A stretch of 64,000 bases of DNA from Chloroflexota bacterium (lineage in GTDB: Bacteria; Chloroflexota; Anaerolineae; Caldilineales; Caldilineaceae): positions 1-64,000 of the forward strand of contig QEUW01000020.1 of NCBI GenBank assembly GCA_003577005.1, in the 5' to 3' direction. The position numbers were made by a program, and so were the translations under genes. The notes under the pieces are model-generated. The model did no database searches and was not told the DNA's origin. It worked only from the letters and a program-made list of their open reading frames with translations. Each line of letters opens with the position of its first letter. The first letter of the stretch is position 1. Below are positions 1 to 8,015 of the stretch, in pieces.

Positions 1-359
1 TCGATGGCCGTACGCAGTTGTTCGGCTGTCGGGTCGGGATGCCTGAGAACAGCCTCAAAGAGGGCCAAATCCAGCCGATGCGGCAGGTCGCGGTTGAAGG
101 CCATTGTCTCGCGGCTACGCAGCAGATAGGAGTCGAAGACTGCGGTCAGCCGGTTCAACTCGACACGCAGATTGCGGCGCGCTGCCTCCTCAGGTAGATC
201 ACTCCAGAGCAGGCCGGCTAACGCCTGGCGCGAGTGAGTCTGGCCGGTGGCGGCCAGGTAGTAGAGCAATGCCAGCGCCTTGTTTGCGTTGATGGCAGGC
301 GCGATTTGTCCTTCAAGCTTGATCTGGGGACGCCCCAGCAGCGTGATCTCCAGCGTCAT
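1..359 (-). CDS. BTAD-type transcriptional activator, N-terminal part (runs off window)
   Basis: Reading leftwards from an ATG at 359, the frame stays open for 119 codons to the window edge, so only the N-terminus is present. It begins MTLEITLLGRPQIKLEGQ, continues with a hydrophobic LALLYYLAATGQTHSR segment, then LAGLLWSDLPEEAARRNLR. This is the winged-helix start of SARP/BTAD-type activators, which in Chloroflexota usually continue into a bacterial transcriptional activation domain and often NB-ARC or LuxR domains. Those parts lie outside the window. No clear Shine-Dalgarno precedes the ATG. It is divergent from the ATP-grasp gene across about 320 bp; whether it regulates that gene is unknown. 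Confidence 0.85.
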   Translation of the reverse strand, partial: MTLEITLLGRPQIKLEGQIAPAINANKALALLYYLAATGQTHSRQALAGLLWSDLPEEAARRNLRVELNRLTAVFDSYLLRSRETMAFNRDLPHRLDLALFEAVLRHPDPTAEQLRTAI

Positions 360-683
360 GCGGTGCGGTAAAAGGTGCGACAGATCAACGGTTGTTCAAC
401 GGAGCCAGGCTATCCTGTCGCTATAACAAGCAGCGGGTTTCGCCAAGCAAAGATCCAACAACCTGGTCACGATTCAGCTTTTGGGAACGAAACGCTATAC
501 AGGCAGTAACTTTAGAATTATAAAACAGATGCACCACTTAGGCTAAGTCCACAGCGCAGGAAACCAGGGCCAGAGAAGCACTGCTCATTCACTGGCATGC
601 CGCCGAACGCACCACCGGCAAACAGCTCGCTTCTCTGCTCTGTAAGCTAGCATTGGCATTCAAAACCAAACAAGGAGGAGACG
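360..683. other. Divergent intergenic region
   Basis: This 324-bp gap separates the BTAD regulator from the ATP-grasp gene and should hold both promoters. I see no convincing paired -35/-10 boxes and no short peptide gene with its own ribosome binding site. The strongest signal is AAGGAGGAG at about 673-681, directly before the ATG at 684. A 17-codon frame near 598 has no Shine-Dalgarno and is not called. Confidence 0.5.
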
Positions 684-1688
684 ATGATTTTGGCGGTGTC
701 ATCCGAAGAGGATGCCCATCTGCAGGCGGTGCGCCGTTACCTGGAGCGAACGGGCGTAACGATGACAGTGGTCGACCTGGCGGAGTTTCCTCAACAGGCG
801 CAGGTGACGCTCAATTTTGGCGGCCATCACGGCTGCTATGAGAGCATTCTTTCCGACTATCAACGCGATTTGAATCTGGGTGACTGTCTGGTCGTCTGGT
901 GGCGCCAGCCCCGACCCTTTTTGCTCCATCCGGAGTTGACCGACCAACATTATCGTTCGTTTGCCTATATCGAATGTCAGGCCACCATTGCCGGTCTCTG
1001 GCTGGCGCTCGACGCCTTTTGGGTCAATCACCCCATGCGTAGCGAAGAAGCACAACGCAAACCGTACCAACTCAAAATTGCCCAGCAGGTTGGCTTTTCC
1101 ATCCCTGCGACGTTGATCACAAATAATCCCAATCGCGCTCGTGCTTTTGTGGAGCAATATGGCGCCGAGCATACCGTCTATCGCGCCTTTTCTACCACGG
1201 CGCACACCTGGCGCGAAGCGCGGCTTCTATCATCTCAGCCTATGACACTTCTTGACAATGTCTGCTATGCACCGGTGATCTTTCAGGAATACATTCCGGC
1301 TCACAACGATCTATACGTGGTGGTAGTCGGGAATGACCTCTTTGCCGCCGTTGCACCAGCGCTATGCGGTGACAAGATTGATACTGTGGGCGACCTTGAA
1401 CCGTACCCGCTGACACCGGCCTTCGCTGACCAGGTGCGCGCCTTGGTAAAACGCCTCGGTCTCGTCTATGGTGTCGTTCATATGCGCATCGCCCAGGGCG
1501 GCCAACCGATCTTTATCGAAATGGACCCGGAGGGCGCATGGTTACGGATCGAAGAACAGACCGGGCTCCCGATCACACAGGCGCTGGCGCGCTTGCTGGC
1601 GAGCCAGGTCCAACATAGACGGATCGTGAATTCGCCTGTGCTAACGCTGGGCACCAAACAGTGCCATATGCTGATGAGTGGGGAGTGA
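684..1688 (+). CDS. ATP-grasp ligase of the graspetide (MvdC/MvdD) type
   Basis: The 334-residue protein resembles ATP-grasp ligases that form ester or amide cross-links in ribosomal peptides (microviridin-type MvdC/MvdD). Visible signatures are NHPMRSEEAQRKPYQLKIAQ at about residues 115-134, then GFSIPATLITNNP, FQEYIPAHNDLYVVVVG near 200-216, and the metal-binding segment FIEMDPEGAWLRIEEQTG near 277-294. The family usually has E-x-N-P-x-G-Q-W there; this protein has EMDPEGAW, so the Asn and Gln positions are changed. The start has a strong Shine-Dalgarno (AAGGAGGAG). No acidic short precursor peptide is obvious nearby; the next gene is a 410-residue repeat protein, which is a possible partner or substrate by position only. 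Confidence 0.85.
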   Translation: MILAVSSEEDAHLQAVRRYLERTGVTMTVVDLAEFPQQAQVTLNFGGHHGCYESILSDYQRDLNLGDCLVVWWRQPRPFLLHPELTDQHYRSFAYIECQATIAGLWLALDAFWVNHPMRSEEAQRKPYQLKIAQQVGFSIPATLITNNPNRARAFVEQYGAEHTVYRAFSTTAHTWREARLLSSQPMTLLDNVCYAPVIFQEYIPAHNDLYVVVVGNDLFAAVAPALCGDKIDTVGDLEPYPLTPAFADQVRALVKRLGLVYGVVHMRIAQGGQPIFIEMDPEGAWLRIEEQTGLPITQALARLLASQVQHRRIVNSPVLTLGTKQCHMLMSGE

Positions 1689-1903
1689 GGAACGATCACT
1701 TATCACTTATCACGGACAACAGCCCCCAACCGGCCCGCCCCCGCGGCCGATGAGGGTCTTTGTGCCAATTCCCCCTGGCATAAAGGCCTCCTGGCTAGGG
1801 CCGTTTTTAGAGCGAGGCCGGGTGGCCTGGAGCCAACATCGTACGTTGCCAGAAAACGCTTCAGACACCCGGCAAAACAACTTCGAAGATGAAGGGATAC
1901 TGT

Positions 1904-3136
1904 ATGACCGCGTATCCGCTGACCGCCTGGACCTGGCGGCGCCCTACTCTTCCCGATATGGAAGCGCATCACTCGGTTTCCGACTTGCTAAACCGGTTAC
2001 AGGGGCGCCTGCCGCTCAACTTGCTCTCTGGCAGCCCCGGCGATGAATCCGGGTTGCAGGGATCGGCCACAGCAGCTTCCGGTGGAATTCTACCTGCCGG
2101 CCACCAGACCGTCGATTCGCCCGCCACACGGACCGGGGCCGCAGCCAGGCACCGCAGCCGCCAGGTGGTGACAGCTGTCCGAACACCCGATAACCAACTG
2201 GCGCTCGCCAGTTGGCGCGTCAATGCCGACGGTTCGGTGATCAAGACGGGCGCCAGCGGTCCTCAGCCCGACCAGGTGGCCCAGGTGGAGCTAGTGCGCG
2301 CCAGCAAGTTTGTCGTTGCCTATCGCTCCCTTGCACAAGAGCTCAGGTTGGTGAGCTGGGATGTGAGCAACACCGGCGCTATCTATCGTGCGGGCGAGAG
2401 CGAACTGTGGCCGGAGCGGGTACGCCGGGTACGTCTCTGTGCGGTTGACGAACATTTGTTGGTTACTGTGTGCATCATGCGCAACAGGCGGTTGAAGCTG
2501 ATCAGTTGGAAGTTGGGCGCCGATGCCGCCTTTACTCCGCGCGCCGAGATAAACGGTTCTGCACTCGATGTTCGCGATCTTGCCGCTGCCGTTATCGCGC
2601 AAAAGGACGGGCATCCACTTGTTGTCACAGTCATGAGGGTCGGGACCGGACAGCTGGCGCTACAAGTGTGGCAGGTCAGCCCTGAAGGCATGTTCAGCCC
2701 CGGCGCACAGATGGCCCTGCCCGCGGTTGCTACAAACCTGCAAGCTGTTGTCGATGACAACGGCCATCTGATCACTGCCATGCGCACTCTGGCTGGCGGG
2801 CTACGGCTTATTGGCTGGCGTCTTGCTGCCGACGGTGAAATCATCACGCCGCTCTTTGATACCGGAGAAAGCGTTGAACTGATCCGCGACTATCGCATGG
2901 CGCCTGTCCCTGGCGGTGTTGTCGCCGCTGTCGCTACAATCGACGGCCATCTCAAACTGATCCGCTGGCGCCTGGCCACCGATGGCGCCTTCCGCCGTAT
3001 GGCCGAAAGCCAGACCGAACTGGCGCCCTTGGGTCCTCTGCTCTTTTGTCCCGAACTACTCGATGGCAACGCCCCACTCTTTGCCGGCATAGGCGCGCCC
3101 CAGGGTCTCTTTCAGGTCAGGACCTGGCGGATGTGA
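1904..3136 (+). CDS. Propeller-like repeat protein, function unknown
   Basis: The 410-residue protein has a low-complexity N-terminus of about 85 residues (SDLLNRLQGRLPLN is a likely helix) and then six to seven units of about 50 residues. Each unit carries a V-x-A/V-x-R stretch, a L-x-L-x-S/G-W-R/K-L motif and a DG turn (for example LALASWRVNADG, LRLVSWDVSNTG, LRLIGWRLAADG, LKLIRWRLATDG). The C-terminus ends after half a unit (FQVRTWRM), as expected if the first and last blades close a beta-propeller. No signal peptide is seen. I chose ATG 1904 over the in-frame ATG 1889 because GAAGGGA lies six bases before it. The ATP-grasp gene is 215 bp upstream on the same strand. I do not recognise a specific family. 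Confidence 0.75.
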   Translation: MTAYPLTAWTWRRPTLPDMEAHHSVSDLLNRLQGRLPLNLLSGSPGDESGLQGSATAASGGILPAGHQTVDSPATRTGAAARHRSRQVVTAVRTPDNQLALASWRVNADGSVIKTGASGPQPDQVAQVELVRASKFVVAYRSLAQELRLVSWDVSNTGAIYRAGESELWPERVRRVRLCAVDEHLLVTVCIMRNRRLKLISWKLGADAAFTPRAEINGSALDVRDLAAAVIAQKDGHPLVVTVMRVGTGQLALQVWQVSPEGMFSPGAQMALPAVATNLQAVVDDNGHLITAMRTLAGGLRLIGWRLAADGEIITPLFDTGESVELIRDYRMAPVPGGVVAAVATIDGHLKLIRWRLATDGAFRRMAESQTELAPLGPLLFCPELLDGNAPLFAGIGAPQGLFQVRTWRM

Positions 3137-3261
3137 GTACAGATTCTTGGTGCTTGGCAGAGTAGCACGCCCACAGGTATAATACGCTCCACTGACTGTG
3201 GCTTTTACAAGCCGGCTGTTGTTCCTGCATACGCCGGTGATTTGCCCACTCCGAGGATCGT

Positions 3262-4809
3262 ATGACGCTTACCTCTTCCGCCGAACGGCGCGCGGCGCGC
3301 CGGGTCCGGCGCTCTCAGCCACCTTTTGCCGCCATCCCGTTCCGTCGTCTGCAAAATCGCTTTCCACCGCTGGAGGTGATCACGCCTGAACAGGTCGAGC
3401 AACTGCACGAGGCCTCGATGCACATTTTGGAGGATATCGGCATCGTCTTTATGGATGCCGAAGCGCTCGACCTGTGGGAGAAGGCCGGGGCGCGTGTGGA
3501 TCACGGCAGCCAACTGGTGCGGTTTGATCGCGGGCTGATCCTAGAGCTGGTGGCCAGGGCGCCTGCCCACTTTACCTGGCGGGCGCGTAATCCGGCGCGC
3601 GACATGACCGTCGGCGGCGATTTTCTCATGTTTGCGCCCAATGGCGGCGTGATCTTTGCCCAAGACCTGGAACGGGGCCGCTGGCCTGGCACACTAGAAG
3701 ATTACTATAACTTTCTCCGGCTGGCTCAGGTCTGCCCGGTGCTGCACACCACGGGCGACCAACTGGTCGTGCCCCACGATGTGCCGGTCAGCTTTCGTCA
3801 TTTGCGCCGTTCGTACGGCGCCTGGACGCTCTGCGACAAGGTGGTCATGGAGGCGCCACATGGCCGCATCATCCCGGCGGATGCCATCGCGATGGCGAAT
3901 ATCGTCTTTGGCACCGATGTGACCCAACTGCCGGAGCCGGTGCTGGGCGGGATCATCAACTCGAGCAGCCCATTGCGGTACGATGACCGCATGTTGGGTG
4001 GGATGATCACCTATGGCCGCGCCGGGCAGATCCTGATTATGACGCCCTTTGTGCTGGCCGGGGCCATGAGTCCCATCACCATTGCCGCAGCCGTGGCGCA
4101 GCAGAACGCCGAGGCGCTAGCCGGCATCGCCTTTGTGCAACTGGTGCGGCCAGGCTCGCCGGTGATCTACGGCGGCTTTACCTCGAACATCGACATGAAG
4201 AGCGGCGCCCCCGCTTTTGGTACGCCCGAAGGCGCCTGGGCTATGGCCATTGGCGCCCAACTGGCGCGGCACTACAACCTGCCCTATCGCGGCAGCGGCA
4301 GCCTCAACACCGCTAAGGTGCCCGATGCCCAGGCCGCCTATGAGACGATGTGGACCACCTGGCCGGCTGTCCTGGCGCACACCAACTTTGTCATGCACGC
4401 CGTGGGTTGGCTCGATGGCGGGTTGACCGTCTCGTATGAAAAGATCATCATCGACATGGAAAACCTCGCCATGTTCCAGCACTTCCTGAGCGGGCTGGAG
4501 ATCAGCGAGGAGACGCTGGCGCTGGATATGATCGCGGCTGTGCCGCCGGGCGGCCACCACTTTGGCACACCCCACACCCAGGCACGCTACTCCACCGAGT
4601 TCCATCCCACCTTTCTGGCCGACCGGCAAAATTTTGAACTTTGGCAAGAAAAAGGCGGGCTGGATGCGGCGCAACGGGCCAACAAGATCTGGAAACAACT
4701 GCTGGAAGAGTATGAAACGCCTCCTATCGACCCGACAGTCGAACAGGCGCTGCGCGAGTTTGTCGAGCGCCGCGAGCGCGAATTGGCAGGGGTGGAATTG
4801 TATACGTAA
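3262..4809 (+). CDS. Trimethylamine methyltransferase (MttB) family protein, non-pyrrolysine
   Basis: The 515-residue protein has the MttB superfamily layout: ITPEQVEQLHEASMHILEDI near residues 37-56, then LDLWEKAGARVDH, and a long TIM-barrel body with repeated Gly/Pro-rich strands. Members transfer a methyl group from quaternary amines (trimethylamine, glycine betaine, proline betaine and others) to a corrinoid protein. The frame is continuous with no internal TAG, so it lacks the pyrrolysine of true MttB and is closer to MtgB-like enzymes; the substrate cannot be read from sequence. No corrinoid protein gene is adjacent. GAGGA precedes the ATG. A FAD/GcvT demethylase lies just downstream, beyond a toxin-antitoxin pair, suggesting methylamine use. 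Confidence 0.88.
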   Translation: MTLTSSAERRAARRVRRSQPPFAAIPFRRLQNRFPPLEVITPEQVEQLHEASMHILEDIGIVFMDAEALDLWEKAGARVDHGSQLVRFDRGLILELVARAPAHFTWRARNPARDMTVGGDFLMFAPNGGVIFAQDLERGRWPGTLEDYYNFLRLAQVCPVLHTTGDQLVVPHDVPVSFRHLRRSYGAWTLCDKVVMEAPHGRIIPADAIAMANIVFGTDVTQLPEPVLGGIINSSSPLRYDDRMLGGMITYGRAGQILIMTPFVLAGAMSPITIAAAVAQQNAEALAGIAFVQLVRPGSPVIYGGFTSNIDMKSGAPAFGTPEGAWAMAIGAQLARHYNLPYRGSGSLNTAKVPDAQAAYETMWTTWPAVLAHTNFVMHAVGWLDGGLTVSYEKIIIDMENLAMFQHFLSGLEISEETLALDMIAAVPPGGHHFGTPHTQARYSTEFHPTFLADRQNFELWQEKGGLDAAQRANKIWKQLLEEYETPPIDPTVEQALREFVERRERELAGVELYT

Positions 4810-4810
4810 A

Positions 4811-4852
4811 TTGACAACAATGTCATCAGTGCTTACAATGATGACATTGTTG
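4811..4852 (+). promoter_or_regulatory. Promoter and operator of the FitA/VapC-type module
   Basis: TTGACA (4811-4816) and TACAAT (4834-4839) are spaced by 17 bp. A perfect 14-bp inverted repeat, CAACAATGTCATCA at 4815-4828 and its complement at 4839-4852, spans the whole promoter with a 10-bp centre. This is the expected layout for autorepression by a ribbon-helix-helix antitoxin-toxin complex. The Shine-Dalgarno AGGGGG follows at about 4855-4860. Confidence 0.85.
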
Positions 4853-4866
4853 ATAGGGGGTGCATA

Positions 4867-5130
4867 ATGGCAGTTCTGAATATCCGTAATCTACCTGATG
4901 AAGTCCATGCCCGTCTGCGGATTCGCGCGGCCAAGGCTGGCCGCAGTATGGAGGCGGAAGCGCGCAAGATTTTGATAGAAGCCTGTTGGCAAGAAGAAGA
5001 GCCACCGCTTACGGCAGAAGCGCTGCAAGCGTGGGTCGAGCAACTCTATGGTGGGAACAAGCCCACCAACGTGGTCGAGCAGTTGATTCGAGAACGTCGC
5101 GCTGAGGCAGAGCGAGAAGCGCAGCAATGA
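4867..5130 (+). CDS. FitA/VapB-like ribbon-helix-helix antitoxin
   Basis: The 87-residue protein starts MAVLNIRNLPDEVHARLRIR, the classic short beta-strand plus helix of FitA/CopG DNA-binding antitoxins, followed by RSMEAEARKILIEACW. The C-terminal half (TAEALQAWVEQLYGG onwards) should wrap the toxin. It binds DNA as a dimer and represses its own operon; the perfect inverted repeat over its promoter fits. It overlaps the toxin gene by 4 bp (ATGA), indicating translational coupling. Confidence 0.92.
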   Translation: MAVLNIRNLPDEVHARLRIRAAKAGRSMEAEARKILIEACWQEEEPPLTAEALQAWVEQLYGGNKPTNVVEQLIRERRAEAEREAQQ

Positions 5131-5504
5131 TCGTCCTTGATGCCTCTGCTTTGCTTACCTTACTCTATCAGGAGCCAGGGCACGAAGTTGTCTCTGCCCA
5201 TTTTCCCGACTGCTGCATTTCGACTGTCAACCTGACAGAAGTGGTGAGTCGTTTTGTCCGTGATGGACATGCCAGCCAGCCGGTCTGGCAAAAACTTAAG
5301 GCTACCTCGATAGAGTTTGTACCTTTCTCTGTCGAACAAGCAATCCTGGCTTCTCATTTGTTGAGTCGGACGCAGCCGTATGGGCTATCGTTGGCAGACC
5401 GCGCCTGTATCGCGCTTGCCTTGCTGCGCGGCGCCCCTGCCCTGACCGCCGATCGCGCCTGGAGCCAGGTTCAGGTTGGCGTAACAATTTGTACAATTCG
5501 TTAA
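5127..5504 (+). CDS. PIN-domain ribonuclease toxin (VapC family)
   Basis: The 125-residue PIN protein starts MIVLDASALLTLLYQEPG, with the first catalytic Asp in LDASAL. NLTEV supplies the conserved Glu at about residue 38, and GLSLADRACIALALL and LTADRAW supply the C-terminal acidic residues. PIN toxins are Mg-dependent ribonucleases that cut tRNA or rRNA until neutralised by the antitoxin. Acidic residues appear complete, so it is likely active. It is the second gene of the module and sits between MttB and the FAD demethylase, interrupting an apparent metabolic cluster. Confidence 0.93.
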   Translation: MIVLDASALLTLLYQEPGHEVVSAHFPDCCISTVNLTEVVSRFVRDGHASQPVWQKLKATSIEFVPFSVEQAILASHLLSRTQPYGLSLADRACIALALLRGAPALTADRAWSQVQVGVTICTIR

Positions 5505-5537
5505 CTGGCGAAGATTTGGCGAACCGTGAGAAACGAT

Positions 5538-8006
5538 ATGACCACCCACACCCGCCTCGTCATCATCGGCGCCGGCATCGTCGGCGCCGCAGCGGCCTAT
5601 CACCTGGCGCGGCTCGGCTGGCGCGATATTTTGGTGCTCGATAAGGGCGACATCCCCGAAAACGACGGCTCGACTTCGCACGCACCAGGCGGTGTGGTCG
5701 CTCTCAGCCACGGCAAGCTGATGACCCAGTTGGCCCAATATGGGACAAAGCTCTACCGTGACCTGGCGCCCTTTAGCCCGGAGCGCAACACCTATAACCC
5801 CGTCGGCGGGCTGGACGTAGCAATTGGCGAAGAGAAGTGGCTCGATCTGGTGCGGCTGGAGGGGAAGGCCAAATCCTTTGGCGTGGAAGCCCATCTGCTT
5901 TCGCCGCAGGAAACCAAAAAGAAGCTACCGCTGCTCGACGAACGAACGATCCGCGGTAGTATCTTTGTGCCGAGTAGCGCGCTGGTGGCCGGCGCCCACG
6001 TCACCGGCGCACTGTTGCGCGACGCCGCAGAGATGGGCGGCGTACAGTGGGCCGGCCAAACGACTGTGACCGACATAGAGGTAAAGAATGGCCGAGTCAG
6101 CGCAATCTTGACCGACAACCCGGAACTGCCGCGCATCGAGTGCGAAGTCGTGCTGCTCTGTACCAACATCTGGGGGCCGGTGCTGGGTGATAAGTTGGGT
6201 ATCCCCATTCCGCTCATGCCGTGCGAACACCAGTATGTTGTTCTCGACCCGCTGCCTGAACTGGCGCGCTTCGATCGCGCCAGAAAAGAGAACGAGGTCA
6301 TCTACCCCACGGCGCGTATCCAGGACATTACCACCTATTTTCGCCAACACTGGGATACGTACGGCATCGGCAACTACTGGCACAGGCCGCTGCTAGTCAG
6401 CCCGTACAAGCTCGGCAAGACGGCTATGAACCCCTTTACGCCTGAAGATTTCACCCAATCCTGGGAACGGGCGCAGGAGCTATTCCCCGCTTTCCGCGGG
6501 CGACAGGTCGCGCGGGCGTTTAACGGCATCTTTGCCTTCCCAGTGGACGGTTACCCGATCCTGGGCGAGGCACAGACCATCAAGGGCTTTTGGGTGGCGA
6601 CCGGCTCGTGGCTGACCCACGCGGGCGGTGTCGGCAAATCCATCGCCGAGTGGATGACCCACGGCGAGACGGAGTGGGACATGCGCCAGGTCCATCTGCA
6701 CCGTTTCCACGGCTTCCAGAACACACACGCCTTTCTCATGGCGGTCAGCGGCAAGAATTACCGCGAGGTGTGGGAGCCAGGCCACCCGCGCCAGCCGCTC
6801 TCGGAGCCGCGCAACGTGCGCCTTTCCCCCTTTGCCCCGCGGCTCGATGCGCTCAAAACAGTCTACACCACCTTTGCCGGTTTGGAATTGCCCAACTGGT
6901 GCGAAGAGAACGGTCGCCTGCTCGAAAAGTACGATGATCGCATTCCCGACCGGAACGGCTTTGCCGGGCAATTCTGGTCCCGCATCCAGGGGGCCGAGCA
7001 TCTGGCGACGCGCGAAAATGTGGCGCTCTTTGACCTGACCGGCCTCTCCATCATCGAGGTGTGCGGGCCGGGTGCGCTCCGCTTTGTGAATTACCTGTGC
7101 AGCAACCAGATGGACCGGCCAGCCGGCTCCATTGTTTACACCTGCTGGCTTACCCCTAAAGGTGGCGTCCGCCGCGACCTGGCCGTGGCGCGCCTGGCCG
7201 AGGATCGTTTCTGGATGTTCGTCGGCGAGGGCACGTTGCCGCAAGATCTGGTCTGGGTGAAACAGTTCGCCCCCCAGGATGGCTCTGTCGTCATCAACGA
7301 CATCTCCAACAACTACACAGCGCTGGGGTTGTGGGGTCCAGACGCCCGCAAGATACTGCAAAAGGTCACCGCCGCCGATGTGAGCAACGAGGCTTTCCCC
7401 TACATGACCGCCCGCTGGATCGATGTGGGCATGGCGCGGGTCTATGCGCTGCGCATCTCCTACGCCGGCGAACTGGGGTGGGAGTTGCACATCCCCATGG
7501 ACCAGGCGCTGCCGGTGTGGGATGCGCTGTGGGAGGCCGGGCGCGAGTTCGACCTGGTGGCGGCGGGCATGGGTTGTTTCGAGTCGCTACGGCTAGAAAA
7601 AGGCTACCGGCTCTGGGGTGGTGACGTCCACACCGAATACAATCCCTATGAAGCGGGGCTGGCGTGGACGGTGCGGCTGGGCAAAGCGGACTTTGTCGGC
7701 AAAGAGGCGTTGCTCAAGCTCAAGGACAAGTCACTCAGGAAGAAACTCTGCTGCCTGGTGTCTGATGATCCGCAGGCGTGGGCCTTTGGCTACGAGCCCA
7801 TCTTTAGCAACGGCGCCTGTATCGGCCACGTCACGACTGCAAATTATGGGTACAGCGTGGGCAAGTTTATCGCCTATGGCTATTTGCCAGTCCAGTACGC
7901 CGAGCCTGGGACACAACTCGAAGTCGAGTATCTGGGTGAGCGCTGGCCGGCCACGGTCAGCAGTGAGCCGTTGTGGGATGCGAAGATGGAGCGGTTGAAG
8001 GCGTAA
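5538..8006 (+). CDS. FAD-dependent demethylase with C-terminal GcvT domains (dimethylglycine/sarcosine dehydrogenase type)
   Basis: The 822-residue protein has an N-terminal FAD Rossmann motif (VIIGAGIVGAAAAYHLARLG) and DAO fold to about residue 375, a short FAO_M-like linker, and then GcvT folate-binding domains (FVNYLCSNQMDRPAGSIVYT through GCFESLRLEKGYRLWGGDVH) with a GcvT_C barrel at the end. Enzymes of this build oxidise N-methyl groups of dimethylglycine or sarcosine and pass the carbon to tetrahydrofolate. STSHAPGGVVALSHGK resembles the flavin-attachment region of the family. The start at ATG 5538 is preferred over GTG 5526, which overlaps a weak GTGAG ribosome site. With MttB nearby, betaine demethylation is a reasonable but unproven role. 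Confidence 0.88.
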   Translation: MTTHTRLVIIGAGIVGAAAAYHLARLGWRDILVLDKGDIPENDGSTSHAPGGVVALSHGKLMTQLAQYGTKLYRDLAPFSPERNTYNPVGGLDVAIGEEKWLDLVRLEGKAKSFGVEAHLLSPQETKKKLPLLDERTIRGSIFVPSSALVAGAHVTGALLRDAAEMGGVQWAGQTTVTDIEVKNGRVSAILTDNPELPRIECEVVLLCTNIWGPVLGDKLGIPIPLMPCEHQYVVLDPLPELARFDRARKENEVIYPTARIQDITTYFRQHWDTYGIGNYWHRPLLVSPYKLGKTAMNPFTPEDFTQSWERAQELFPAFRGRQVARAFNGIFAFPVDGYPILGEAQTIKGFWVATGSWLTHAGGVGKSIAEWMTHGETEWDMRQVHLHRFHGFQNTHAFLMAVSGKNYREVWEPGHPRQPLSEPRNVRLSPFAPRLDALKTVYTTFAGLELPNWCEENGRLLEKYDDRIPDRNGFAGQFWSRIQGAEHLATRENVALFDLTGLSIIEVCGPGALRFVNYLCSNQMDRPAGSIVYTCWLTPKGGVRRDLAVARLAEDRFWMFVGEGTLPQDLVWVKQFAPQDGSVVINDISNNYTALGLWGPDARKILQKVTAADVSNEAFPYMTARWIDVGMARVYALRISYAGELGWELHIPMDQALPVWDALWEAGREFDLVAAGMGCFESLRLEKGYRLWGGDVHTEYNPYEAGLAWTVRLGKADFVGKEALLKLKDKSLRKKLCCLVSDDPQAWAFGYEPIFSNGACIGHVTTANYGYSVGKFIAYGYLPVQYAEPGTQLEVEYLGERWPATVSSEPLWDAKMERLKA

Positions 8007-8015
8007 TTCGAATCC

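Noticed and set aside
1678..2046. A 122-codon plus-strand frame between the ATP-grasp gene and the repeat protein, considered as a peptide precursor
   Set aside because: It overlaps the repeat-protein gene in another frame, lacks a Shine-Dalgarno, and has no acidic Ser/Thr-rich core.
4755..5560. A repeat of the MttB gene end flanking the FitA/VapC-type module, as at the other two modules
   Set aside because: Comparing the MttB 3' end with the sequence after 5504 shows no convincing match.
6480..7490. A 336-codon minus-strand frame
   Set aside because: It mirrors the FAD/GcvT demethylase and has no start signal or domain.
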